Below, in pieces: positions 42,490-50,892 of a stretch of DNA of 64,000 nt; the first letter of the stretch is position 1, and the number at the start of each line of letters is the position of its first letter. The DNA is taken from NCBI RefSeq assembly GCF_000284595.1, contig NC_017671.1, positions 4,063,001 through 4,127,000 on the forward strand, written 5' to 3'. Under the pieces are notes generated by a model. That model saw nothing but the letters and a program-made list of their open reading frames with translations. It was not told the origin of the DNA and did no database searches. Made by a program: the position numbers and the translations under genes. Source of the stretch: Stenotrophomonas maltophilia D457 (lineage in GTDB: Bacteria; Pseudomonadota; Gammaproteobacteria; Xanthomonadales; Xanthomonadaceae).

Positions 42490-42754
42490 TCCCGCTGCCC
42501 GCCTTCTTCGCGGGCGTGGGCGCCGGCTGGGTGGCCGGTGCGGCCGGCTCCACGGTCGTGGCCGGGGTGCCGCTGCCCTGGGTCTGCGGCGCGGTCGCCT
42601 CGGTGGCGGGCTCGGCAGCGGGTTCGACGGTTTCTTCCACCGGCACCGGCTTCTGCGGCAGTACCAGCGGGCCCTTGTTGCCGCAGGCGGCGAGGAGCAG
42701 CAGCGAGGCCGCTGCCAGCGGAATCAGGATGGCGTTTCGATGGGGGATCTTCAT
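42482..42754 (-). CDS. lptM: LptM-like small lipoprotein (LPS translocon maturation)
   Basis: 90 residues. Lipobox LLAAC with Cys24 followed by GNKGPLVLP, the short signature of LptM (YifL), encoded before dapF as in E. coli. The remainder is a Pro/Ala/Thr/Glu-rich tail, longer than in E. coli. E. coli LptM helps LptD form correct disulfides in the outer membrane; the same role is inferred. First gene of the operon running to hslU. Confidence 0.88.
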   Translation of the reverse strand: MKIPHRNAILIPLAAASLLLLAACGNKGPLVLPQKPVPVEETVEPAAEPATEATAPQTQGSGTPATTVEPAAPATQPAPTPAKKAGSGNE

Positions 42755-42803
42755 GCCCCGAGTATAGCCATTGGCGGCTGAGCGGTTGGTGCAGGGAATC
42801 GGG

Positions 42804-42827
42804 TGGCCGGCCAGCGGCCGGCACTGC
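42804..42827. repeat. SMAG palindrome
   Basis: TGGCCGGCCAGCGGCCGGCA followed by CTGC, between the YbaN gene stop and the lptM promoter region. Confidence 0.75.
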
Positions 42828-42836
42828 CGCCGGCGC

Positions 42837-43265
42837 TCAATCCGCGGGCGGTGGTGGCAGCGGCCGCGTCCACAGCCAGATTGCGACCACGGTCATGCTG
42901 CCGATCGAGAACCACTTCACCCAGGCGATCGGCACGCACCACAGCATGATGCCGGCGCATACCGCCATGGTGATCGTGGCCATCCACTTGCCGTAGCGGC
43001 TGACCGCCCCGTGTGCCTGCCAGTTGGCGATGGCCGGGCCGAAACGCGGATGCTGCAGCAGCCAGGTATGCAGGCGCTCCGAACCGCGCGAGGCGGCCCA
43101 GGCCGAGATCAGGATGAATACGGTGGTCGGCAGCCCCGGAACGAAGATGCCGACGATGCCGGTGCCCAGGCTGACGTACGCCAGCAGCCACCATGCCCAG
43201 CGGAAACGCACCACGCGCGGCGGCGTGGCGCTATCGCGGGGTGCAGATGGCTCGGGCTGGCTCAT
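42837..43265 (-). CDS. ybaN: YbaN family membrane protein (DUF454)
   Basis: 142 residues. After a polar N-terminus, hydrophobic segments WWLLAYVSLGTGIVGIFVPGLPTTVFILIS and MAVCAGIMLWCV plus SIGSMTVVAIWLW form about three or four spans. The GxxGxxxPxLPTTxF motif and the SERLHTWLLQHPRFGPAIANWQ segment are the DUF454 hallmarks. Inner membrane protein of unknown function. Confidence 0.9.
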   Translation of the reverse strand: MSQPEPSAPRDSATPPRVVRFRWAWWLLAYVSLGTGIVGIFVPGLPTTVFILISAWAASRGSERLHTWLLQHPRFGPAIANWQAHGAVSRYGKWMATITMAVCAGIMLWCVPIAWVKWFSIGSMTVVAIWLWTRPLPPPPAD

Positions 43266-43319
43266 GGCCGCAAGGATACCGGTTCGGGGTGCCAGGCAGC
43301 GCCCGGCGCCCCTTCGCCG

Positions 43320-45431
43320 TTACGGCTGGGCGATGCCCAGCTGCTGCAGCACGAACGCGTACGACTCGGACAGTTCGCGGTAGCGCTGGAAGCGCCCCGA
43401 CTTGCCGCCGTGGCCAGCTTCCATGTTGGTGCGGAACAGGATCGGGTAGTGGCCGGTGTTGTCATCACGCAGCCTGGCCACCCATTTGGCGGGCTCCCAG
43501 TACTGCACCTGCGAATCCCACAGGCCGGTACCCACGTACAGCGCCGGGTACGCCTGCTGCTTCACGTTGTCATAGGGCGAGTAGGACAGCATGTAGTCGT
43601 AATACGGCTTCTGCTCCGGGTTGCCCCACTCGTCGTATTCGTTGGTGGTCAACGGAATGGTCGGGTCGAGCATGGTGGTGACCACGTCGACGAACGGCAC
43701 CTGCGCCACCATCACCCGGTAATCCTGCGGCGCCTGGTTGGCCACCGCGCCCATCAGCAGGCCGCCGGCGCTGCCACCGGACGCGGCCACGCGATCCTTC
43801 GCCGCCCAGCCCTGTGCTACCAGGCCACGGGTGACGTCGATGAAGTCGTTGAAGGTGTTCTGCTTGTGCAGCAGCTTGCCGTTCTCGTACCAGTCGCGCC
43901 CCATCTCCTGGCCGCCACGGATGTGGGCGATGGCATACACCACGCCACGATCAAGCAGGCTGACCGCGGTCTGGTTGAAGTACGGATCCATCGACATGCC
44001 GTAGCTGCCGTAGGCGTACTGGAACAGCGCGCCCTTGCCGTCCTTCTGGTAGCCCTTGCGGTAGACCAGCGACACCGGCACCTTCACGCCATCGCGCGCG
44101 GTGATCCAGACGCGGTCGGTCTCGTACTTCGAGGCGTCATAGCCGATCACCGGCTGCACCTTCAGCTGGCGACGCTCGCCGGTGGCGGTGTTCAGCTCGA
44201 ACACGGTGGTCGGGGTGGTCATCGAGGTGTAGACGTAGCGCAGCCACGGCGTATCGGCCTCGGTGTTATCGCCCAGGCCCATCGAATAGGCCGGCTCGTC
44301 GGCCTTCACGTAGTCGCTGCGCCCGTCCTTGAACAGCAGGCGGATGCGCTCCAGGCCCTCGGACCGTTCGGCGATGGCGGTGTACGTGTCGAACAGTTCG
44401 AAGCCTTCGATGAACACCGCATCGTCGTGCGCGATCCAATCCTTCCATTGCGCGCGCGAGGTGGCATCGGTCGGCGCGGTGACCAGCTTGAAGTTCTTCG
44501 CACCGTCGTTGGTGCGGATCACCCAGCGGCCGTCATGGTGGTCGGCGTCGTACTCGACATCGCGCTGGCGCGGCGCCAGCACGGTGAAGGTGGTCGGGTC
44601 GCTGGCCGGCGCGTAGCGCTCTTCCGAGGACACGGTGCTGTGCACGCCGATGGTGATGAAGCGATCGTCGCGGGTGCGGCCGATGCCCATGTAGAAGCTG
44701 TCGTCCTTCTCTTCGTAGACGACGGTGTCGGCGCTGGCCGGGGTGCCCAGCACGTGCTTCTTCACGCGCACGGTCAGCAGCGTTTCCGGATCGTTCTCGA
44801 CATACAGCACGGTGCGGTTGTCGTCGGCCCAGACCAGGTCGCCGGAGCTGCCGGTGATCACATCGGGCAGCACCGTGCCGGTGGCCAGGTCCTTGAAGCG
44901 GATCGTGTACTGGCGGCGGCCGACGTCATCGTCGGCCCAGGCCAGCAGCTGGTTGTCCTGGCTGACTTCCATCGAGCCGACGCTGAAGTAGCCCTTGCCG
45001 GCGGCCATTGCGTTGACGTCCAGCAGGATTTCCTCGGCCGCCTCCATGCTGCCCTTGCGGCGCGCGTGGATGGGGTAATCCTGGCCGGTCTCGAAGCGGC
45101 TGTAGTACCAGTAGCCGCGCTCGCGCGCCGGCACGCTGGAATCATCCTGCTTGATGCGGCCGACGATCTCCTTGTACAGGGTGTCTTCCAGGGGCTTCAG
45201 CGGTGCCAGCAGCTGGTCGGCGTAGGCATTCTCTGCCTGCAGGTAGGCCAGCATGTCCTTGTTCTCGCGCTTGTCGTCGCGCAGCCAGTAATAGTCATCG
45301 TTGCGGGTCGCGCCGAACGGCGCCTTGACCACGTGCGGATGCTTGGCGGCATCCGGCGGAACGGGCGGCGTGGCGGCGGTAGCAGTCGTGGTCATCAGGC
45401 TGGCGAGCAACAGGCAGAGAGTGGACTTCAT
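43320..45431 (-). CDS. ptrB: Exported oligopeptidase B-like S9 peptidase
   Basis: 703 residues from ATG 45429-45431, with a signal peptide (about 1-20, ending ATAA). N-terminal beta-propeller, then an alpha/beta hydrolase with the nucleophile in GGSAGG (Ser554), an Asp in the DSQVQYWEPAKW region and His in MEAGHGGKSGRF. The sequence pattern (DDYYWLRDDKREN at the start, NEYDEWGNPEQ) is oligopeptidase B, which cuts after basic residues in short peptides. E. coli PtrB is cytosolic; the signal peptide here suggests a periplasmic enzyme. Confidence 0.92.
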   Translation of the reverse strand: MKSTLCLLLASLMTTTATAATPPVPPDAAKHPHVVKAPFGATRNDDYYWLRDDKRENKDMLAYLQAENAYADQLLAPLKPLEDTLYKEIVGRIKQDDSSVPARERGYWYYSRFETGQDYPIHARRKGSMEAAEEILLDVNAMAAGKGYFSVGSMEVSQDNQLLAWADDDVGRRQYTIRFKDLATGTVLPDVITGSSGDLVWADDNRTVLYVENDPETLLTVRVKKHVLGTPASADTVVYEEKDDSFYMGIGRTRDDRFITIGVHSTVSSEERYAPASDPTTFTVLAPRQRDVEYDADHHDGRWVIRTNDGAKNFKLVTAPTDATSRAQWKDWIAHDDAVFIEGFELFDTYTAIAERSEGLERIRLLFKDGRSDYVKADEPAYSMGLGDNTEADTPWLRYVYTSMTTPTTVFELNTATGERRQLKVQPVIGYDASKYETDRVWITARDGVKVPVSLVYRKGYQKDGKGALFQYAYGSYGMSMDPYFNQTAVSLLDRGVVYAIAHIRGGQEMGRDWYENGKLLHKQNTFNDFIDVTRGLVAQGWAAKDRVAASGGSAGGLLMGAVANQAPQDYRVMVAQVPFVDVVTTMLDPTIPLTTNEYDEWGNPEQKPYYDYMLSYSPYDNVKQQAYPALYVGTGLWDSQVQYWEPAKWVARLRDDNTGHYPILFRTNMEAGHGGKSGRFQRYRELSESYAFVLQQLGIAQP

Positions 45432-45471
45432 GAGATAAGGCTCCTGGCGCATCAATGCAATGGTCTTCGAC

Positions 45472-45508
45472 GGGGTCAGATCCCTTTTCCCGAAAGGGAT
45501 CTGACCCC
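45472..45508. repeat. GGGGTCAGA-family palindrome
   Basis: GGGGTCAGATCCCTTTTCC / GAAAGGGATCTGACCCC, in the divergent gap between ptrB and the aminotransferase gene, 41 bases upstream of the ptrB start. Confidence 0.85.
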
Positions 45509-45573
45509 AATCGCGGCAATGCGGCAACCCTGCGGAACGTCATGGGTTGCGCCGGCCGGCGTACCATGGGCAC

Positions 45574-46767
45574 ATGAGCACCCCGCCCCACACGCCGGGC
45601 TACAGCCGGCGCAGCCATGAAATCGCTCCGTTCCACGTGATGTCCCTGCTGGCCCGCGCGCAGGCGCTGGAACAGGCAGGCCACGATGTGATCCACCTGG
45701 AAATCGGCGAACCGGACTTCACTACCGCCGAACCCGTCGTGCGTGCCGGCCAGGCCGCACTGGCCGCCGGCCACACCCGCTACACCGCCGCGCGCGGCCT
45801 GCCGGCGCTGCGCCAGGCGATCAGCGGTTTCTACCGCAGCCACTATGGGCTGGATGTCGATCCCGAACGCATCCTGGTCACCCCGGGTGGGTCCGGTGCG
45901 CTGCTGCTGGCCAGCAGCCTGCTGGTCGATCCCGGCCGCCACTGGCTGCTGGCCGACCCCGGCTACCCCTGCAACCGCCACTTCCTGCGCCTCGTCGAGG
46001 GCGGCGCGCAGCTGGTGCCGGTCGGCCCGGACACCGCCTACCAGCTGACCCCTTCGCTGGTGGAACAGCACTGGAATGACGACAGCGTCGGCGCGCTGGT
46101 CGCCTCACCGGCCAATCCGACCGGCACCGTGCTGTCCGCCGACGAACTGGCGGCACTGTCGCAGGCCCTGCACGCGCGGGGCGGCCACCTGGTGGTGGAC
46201 GAGATCTACCACGGCCTGACCTACGGCCTGGATGCGCCCAGCGTGCTGCAGGTGGACGACAGCGCGTTCGTGCTGAACAGTTTTTCCAAGTACTTCGGCA
46301 TGACCGGCTGGCGGCTGGGCTGGCTGGTGGCACCGCCTGCAGCGGTACCGGACCTGGAAAAGCTGGCGCAGAACCTGTACATCAGCGCCTCCAGCATCGC
46401 CCAGCACGCCGCGCTCGCCTGCTTCAGCGAGGAATCGATGGCGATCTTCGAACAGCGCCGGGAAGCGTTCCGCCAACGCCGCGACTTCCTGCTGCCCGCG
46501 TTGCGTGAGCTCGGCTTCCGCATTGAAGTCGAGCCGCAGGGCGCGTTCTACCTGTACGCCGATGTCAGCGCGTTCACCGACGACGCGCAGGCGTTCTGCG
46601 CGCACTTCCTGGAAACCGAGCACGTGGCGTTCACCCCGGGCCTGGATTTCGGCTTCCATCGCGCCAACCAGCATGTGCGGCTGGCGTATACCCAGCAAGT
46701 ACCGCGGTTGGAGGAGGCGGTGGCGCGGATCGCACGCGGGTTGAAGCGTTGGCAGGGATCACGTTGA
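45574..46767 (+). CDS. Class I/II pyridoxal-phosphate aminotransferase
   Basis: 397 residues from ATG 45574. Fold-type I markers: LEIGEPDF, GGSGALLL, SPANPTGTVL, DEIYHGLTY and the PLP lysine Lys239 in SFSKYFGMTGWRLGW; the C-terminal substrate-binding Arg is in HVRLAYTQ. Closest in pattern to aspartate/tyrosine-type aminotransferases of the AatA group; substrate not certain. Lies between two S9 oligopeptidase genes and may use the amino acids they release. Confidence 0.92.
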   Translation: MSTPPHTPGYSRRSHEIAPFHVMSLLARAQALEQAGHDVIHLEIGEPDFTTAEPVVRAGQAALAAGHTRYTAARGLPALRQAISGFYRSHYGLDVDPERILVTPGGSGALLLASSLLVDPGRHWLLADPGYPCNRHFLRLVEGGAQLVPVGPDTAYQLTPSLVEQHWNDDSVGALVASPANPTGTVLSADELAALSQALHARGGHLVVDEIYHGLTYGLDAPSVLQVDDSAFVLNSFSKYFGMTGWRLGWLVAPPAAVPDLEKLAQNLYISASSIAQHAALACFSEESMAIFEQRREAFRQRRDFLLPALRELGFRIEVEPQGAFYLYADVSAFTDDAQAFCAHFLETEHVAFTPGLDFGFHRANQHVRLAYTQQVPRLEEAVARIARGLKRWQGSR

Positions 46768-46770
46768 CGG

Positions 46771-46841
46771 CAGTGCCGGCCGCTGGCCAGCAACCCGGGA
46801 ATGCCTGAATGATACGGTTGCCGGCCAGCGGCCGGCACTAC
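46771..46841. repeat. Facing SMAG pair after the aminotransferase gene
   Basis: Copies at 46771-46794 (AGTGCCGGCCGCTGGCCAGC, one altered base) and 46817-46841 (GTTGCCGGCCAGCGGCCGGC...). Confidence 0.82.
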
Positions 46842-46850
46842 CGGTAAAGA

Positions 46851-46876
46851 AAAACGCCGCCCTGGGGCGGCGTTTT
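46851..46876. terminator. Bidirectional terminator between aminotransferase and S9 peptidase genes
   Basis: Stem AAAACGCCGCC / GGCGGCGTTTT with a CTGG loop; ends 10 bases before the stop codon of the convergent peptidase gene. Confidence 0.88.
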
Positions 46877-46885
46877 CCGTTCTGC

Positions 46886-48982
46886 TTACTTGCCGCCCAA
46901 CCGCTCCCACAGGAAGCTGTAGGCCAGCGCGGACATATGCGCGGCCTGTGCATTGTTGGCTGCGCCGCCGTGGCCGCCTTCGATGTTCTCGTAGTAGGTC
47001 ACGTCCTTGCCGGCGTCGATCATCTTCGCCGCCATCTTGCGGGCGTGGCCCGGATGCACGCGGTCATCGCGGGTGGAGGTCGTGAACAGCACCGGCGGGT
47101 AGTTCTTCTTCGCGTTGAACAGGTGGTACGGCGAGAAGGTCTTGATGAATTCCCAGTCGCTCGTATCCGGGTTGCCGTACTCGGCCATCCACGAGGCGCC
47201 GGCCAACAGGTGGCTGTAGCGCTTCATGTCCAGCAGCGGCACCTGCACCACCACCGCACCGAACAGCTCCGGGTACTGGGTCAGCATGTTGCCGGTCAGC
47301 AGGCCACCGTTGCTGCCGCCCTGCACGCCCAGGTGCTTGGCGCTGGTGATCTTGCGCTTGACCAGGTCCCGCGCCACCGCGGCCATGTCTTCATAGGCCT
47401 TGTGACGGTTCTGCTTCAGCGCCGCCTGGTGCCAGCGCGGGCCGTACTCGCCGCCGCCGCGGATGTTGGCGACCACGTACACGCCGCCCTTCTCCAGCCA
47501 GGCGCGGCCCATGCCACCGGAATAGCTCGGGGTCAGCGAGATCTCGAAACCACCGTAGCCATACAGCAGGGTCGGGTTGGAGCCATCGAGCTTCATCGCC
47601 CTGTCGTGCACCACGAAATACGGCACGCGGGTGCCGTCCTTGCTGGTGGCGAAGTGCTGCTCGATCACCTTGCCCTTGGCATCGAAGAAGGCCGGCATGG
47701 TCTTCAGCGTTTCCGGTGCCTGGCCGATCTCGGCCAGGGCCAGCGTGGTCGGCGTCAGGTAATCGGTGGCGGTCAGCCACACCGCGTCGCTGTCATTGCT
47801 GTCCACCGCAGCCACGCCCAGCGTGCCGAAGGCCGGGGCGCCGACGAAGCGGCTGGTCTGCCAGCCGTCGGCGCCCGGGGTCAGCACCGACAGGCGGTTC
47901 TTGACGTCGTCCAGCACATTCAGCACCAGGTGGCTCTTGGTCCAGCTGGCACTGGCCAGCGAGGTGGTCGCGGTCGGGGTGAACAGCACGTCGAAGTCGC
48001 GCTTGCCGGCCAGGAAGTCGTCCAGCTTCGTCGCCAGCAGCGAACCGGACGCGTAGGTCTTGCCGCCCACGGTCCACGGATCGCGCAGTTCCAGGGTCAG
48101 CCACTGCTTGTGCAAACCCTTCTCGGCCGAGTTCGGCGCGTCGATCTTGGTCAGCGTGCCGTCGTCGCCACGCAGGTAGAGCTCGTTGTTGTAGAACGCC
48201 AGGGTGCGGCTGACCAGGTTGCGTTCGAAGCCCGGGGTGTCATCGTGCATCGCCGCGATGTACATGTCCTCCGGCTTGCCTTCGTACACCACGGTGGCCG
48301 AGGCCATCGGCGTGCCGCGCTTCCACAGCTTGGCCACGCGCGGGTAGCCGGAGGTGGTCATCGAGCCGGCACCGAAGTCGGTGTAGACGAACACGGTGTC
48401 GCGATCGACCCAGTTGAGGCCGCCCTTCGACTCCGGACGGAAGAAGCCGTCCTTGATCCAGGTCTTGTTGGCCAGGTCGAACTCACGGGTGACGTCGGCG
48501 TCGGCGCCGCCGCGCGACAGCGCGATCAGGCAGCGGCTGTAATCCGGGCGCAGGCAGTCGGCGCCGTGCCAGACCCAGTTCTCGCCCTCGGCCTTGTTCA
48601 GTGCATCCAGGTCGAGCACGGTCTCCCACTGCGGCGAGGCCTTGCGGTACTCGGCCAGGGTGGTGCGGCGCCACAGGCCGCGCTCGTGCTGCTGGTCCTT
48701 CCAGAAGTTGTAGTAGTAGTCACCGATCTTCTGCACGCCGGGAATCTTGGCGTCGGAGTCGAGCACCTCGCGGATGCTGGTCTCCATCTGCTTGAAGGCC
48801 GGGGTCTGCGCCAGGCGCGCCTCGGACCTGGCATTCTGTTCCTTGACCCAGGACAGTGGCTTGTCGCCGGTGACGTCCTCCAGCCAGGCGTAGCGATCGG
48901 TGTCTTCAGCGGCCACGGCGGTCCCCACCGAGGCAGCGGTCATCATGCCGGCCAGCAGGCAGGCGGAAGCGAGTCGTGACAT
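46886..48982 (-). CDS. Exported prolyl oligopeptidase-family S9 peptidase
   Basis: 698 residues with a signal peptide (about 1-24, ending AVAAED). N-terminal beta-propeller from YAWLEDVTGDKPLSWV, then an alpha/beta hydrolase with nucleophile GGSNGG (Ser557), the Asp in RDDRVHPGHARKMAA and the His in EGGHGGAAN. The GGSNGG rather than GGSAGG motif and the C-terminal sequence place it with prolyl oligopeptidases, which cut after proline in short peptides. Periplasmic by signal. Confidence 0.92.
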   Translation of the reverse strand: MSRLASACLLAGMMTAASVGTAVAAEDTDRYAWLEDVTGDKPLSWVKEQNARSEARLAQTPAFKQMETSIREVLDSDAKIPGVQKIGDYYYNFWKDQQHERGLWRRTTLAEYRKASPQWETVLDLDALNKAEGENWVWHGADCLRPDYSRCLIALSRGGADADVTREFDLANKTWIKDGFFRPESKGGLNWVDRDTVFVYTDFGAGSMTTSGYPRVAKLWKRGTPMASATVVYEGKPEDMYIAAMHDDTPGFERNLVSRTLAFYNNELYLRGDDGTLTKIDAPNSAEKGLHKQWLTLELRDPWTVGGKTYASGSLLATKLDDFLAGKRDFDVLFTPTATTSLASASWTKSHLVLNVLDDVKNRLSVLTPGADGWQTSRFVGAPAFGTLGVAAVDSNDSDAVWLTATDYLTPTTLALAEIGQAPETLKTMPAFFDAKGKVIEQHFATSKDGTRVPYFVVHDRAMKLDGSNPTLLYGYGGFEISLTPSYSGGMGRAWLEKGGVYVVANIRGGGEYGPRWHQAALKQNRHKAYEDMAAVARDLVKRKITSAKHLGVQGGSNGGLLTGNMLTQYPELFGAVVVQVPLLDMKRYSHLLAGASWMAEYGNPDTSDWEFIKTFSPYHLFNAKKNYPPVLFTTSTRDDRVHPGHARKMAAKMIDAGKDVTYYENIEGGHGGAANNAQAAHMSALAYSFLWERLGGK

Positions 48983-49051
48983 TGCAGCTCCAGGCAGTCA
49001 TAAGCCGGGGAACGCTAGCACGGAATGTCGCGGCCTCCCCCGTGTCGAAGG

Positions 49052-49375
49052 TCAGGCCGTGGCCGCCGGACCGCGCCGGCCGCGTGCGGCGGAAGCCGGC
49101 CGACGGCGCGCCTGTCCACCGGTACGCCGCGCCCGCCATCGCCATGACGGGTGCGGCAGCGGAAAGCGCAGCAGCGCCCACCAGGCCGCGAGCGGCATGC
49201 CCACCAGCCACATCGGCAGCCAGCCCAGCCATGCGCTGCTGCCACGCGCCGCCGGCCAGACCAGTACCAGCGCCAGCCCGGCCAGCGCCAGTTGCCGCAC
49301 GCCGCGCAGCAGGCGTGGGTCGGCGCGTTCGATGACGCGTTCAGTTGCAGGGCGACGGACGGAACGAGCGCTCAT
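49052..49375 (-). CDS. Small predicted membrane protein, unknown
   Basis: 107 residues from ATG 49373-49375. Two hydrophobic segments (about 28-45, QLALAGLALVLVWPAA; about 50-70, WLGWLPMWLVGMPLAAWWALL) between very Arg-rich ends. No family recognised. It is divergent from the lipocalin gene (128 bases), and the coding pattern is plausible but the product is short and GC-driven Arg content is high, so it could be spurious. Confidence 0.5.
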   Translation of the reverse strand: MSARSVRRPATERVIERADPRLLRGVRQLALAGLALVLVWPAARGSSAWLGWLPMWLVGMPLAAWWALLRFPLPHPSWRWRARRTGGQARRRPASAARGRRGPAATA

Positions 49376-49503
49376 GGGGGCTTCTCCGGTAGACAATGCA
49401 ACACAGCTTGGGCAAGCCCCTTCTCACAGGATGCGACACCATTGACGGATCGCGTGCACACAGTCGACCATGCGCGTGCAAGCCCACTGGAGCCCGCTCC
49501 CGC

Positions 49504-50106
49504 ATGACTTCGATCCGCCCGTTCTGCGCCGTGCTGCTGGCTCTGTCCCTGGCAGGTCCTGCCATGGCCGCCAGTGAGCCGCCGTCGCCCCGCGCCAGCG
49601 CCACCGACGCGGCCGACCCGGGGGCGCCGATCGACCTGAAGCGCTTCATGGGCACCTGGTATGTGATCGGCCGCGTGCCGAACTTCATCGAACGCGGGCA
49701 TGTCGCCAGCGTCAACGAGTACGAGCTGCGCGACGAGCACAAGGTCGCCATCACCTACCGCTACCGTGATGGCTTCGGCGAACCACTGCAGGAAATTCGC
49801 GCACGTGCCAGCGTCGATCCGGACAGCGGCAACCATGGCTGGCGAACCTGGTTCTATCGCGTGGTGCCGACCCATTCGCGGGTACTGGAAGTGGCCCCGG
49901 ACTATTCATGGGCACTGATCGGTTATCCGGGCCGCGAAATGGCCTGGATCTTCGCGCGCAAGCCGGACATGGACAAAGCCCTGTACAAGGAGCTGGCCGA
50001 GCGCCTGCGCGACGAGTACGGCGTGAACACCGACAAGCTCAAGCGCGTGCCTCAGCATCCGGAACAGGTCGGCAAGCTGGGCTACGAAGTACCGAACGCG
50101 CGTTGA
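49504..50106 (+). CDS. blc: Lipocalin family protein
   Basis: 200 residues from ATG 49504 with a Sec signal peptide (about 1-22; no lipobox, unlike E. coli Blc). The lipocalin signature GTWYVIGRVPNF is at 50-61 (Gly50, Trp52), and the third motif region is YSWALIGYPGREMAWIFAR. Expected to bind fatty acids or lysophospholipids in the periplasm. The C-terminus adds about 40 helical residues (DKALYKELAERLRDEYGVNTDKL). Confidence 0.9.
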   Translation: MTSIRPFCAVLLALSLAGPAMAASEPPSPRASATDAADPGAPIDLKRFMGTWYVIGRVPNFIERGHVASVNEYELRDEHKVAITYRYRDGFGEPLQEIRARASVDPDSGNHGWRTWFYRVVPTHSRVLEVAPDYSWALIGYPGREMAWIFARKPDMDKALYKELAERLRDEYGVNTDKLKRVPQHPEQVGKLGYEVPNAR

Positions 50107-50118
50107 CCGCACGTGGAA

Positions 50119-50186
50119 TTGCCGGCCAGCGGCCGGCACTACCGTTTTTTTCCCGGCAATCGGGTAGAGCCGGCCGCTGGCCGGCT
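50119..50186. repeat. Facing SMAG pair between lipocalin and metI
   Basis: Copies at 50119-50142 (TTGCCGGCCAGCGGCCGGCA...) and 50163-50186 (GTAGAGCCGGCCGCTGGCCG...), separated by a T-rich stretch TTTTTTTCCCGG that may help end lipocalin transcription. Confidence 0.85.
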
Positions 50187-50202
50187 GCCGCCCGGCATTC
50201 TG

Positions 50203-50892
50203 TTACTTGCGGCTGTAATGCGCGACCAGGCGGTCGCCGAGCATCTGCAGCAGCTGCACCAGGACCAGCAACAGGACCACGGTGACCAGCGCCACGTCGG
50301 TGTGCGAACGCTGGTAACCATCGCGGAACGCCAGGTCGCCGAGGCCACCGGAACCGATCGCACCGCCCATCGCGGTGAAGCCGATCAGGGCCACGGTGGT
50401 GACCGTCGCCCCGGCGATCAGCCCCGGGCGTGCTTCCGGCAGCAGCACCCGGGTGACCAGCTGCCAGGTGGTGGCGCCCATCGCCTGGGTCGCCTCGATC
50501 ACGCCACGATCCACTTCGCGCAGCGCGGTCTCGACAAGGCGCGCGTAGAACGGCGCCGCGCCGATCACCAGCGGCACGATCGCGCCGCGCACGCCCAGCG
50601 AGGTACCCATCAGGAACAGCGTGACCGGGATCAGCACGATCATCAGGATGATGAAAGGCACCGAGCGCAGCAGGTTCACCACCAGAGCCAGCACGCCATA
50701 GGCAAACGGCCGGCGCTTCATCTGCGGCGCCCCGAACAGGTACAGCAGCACGCCCAGCGGCAGGCCGATGGCCAGGGTCAGCGGCAGCGAACCGAGCAGC
50801 ATCAGCAGGGTGTCGAAGGTGGCCTGGCCGATGTCGGCCCACTTGCCCGCATCCAGGTGACGGAAGAAACCGCCGGCAGTGGCGATGATCAT
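50203..50892 (-). CDS. metI: Methionine ABC transporter permease MetI
   Basis: 229 residues, five expected spans. The coupling EAA loop is EATQAMGATTWQLVTRVLLPEA, and the N-terminal TFDTLLMLLGSLPLTLAIGLPLGVLLY is typical of MetI. Start overlaps the metN stop by 4 bases. It forms the inner-membrane channel of the D/L-methionine importer. No metQ follows within the window. Confidence 0.94.
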   Translation of the reverse strand: MIIATAGGFFRHLDAGKWADIGQATFDTLLMLLGSLPLTLAIGLPLGVLLYLFGAPQMKRRPFAYGVLALVVNLLRSVPFIILMIVLIPVTLFLMGTSLGVRGAIVPLVIGAAPFYARLVETALREVDRGVIEATQAMGATTWQLVTRVLLPEARPGLIAGATVTTVALIGFTAMGGAIGSGGLGDLAFRDGYQRSHTDVALVTVVLLLVLVQLLQMLGDRLVAHYSRK

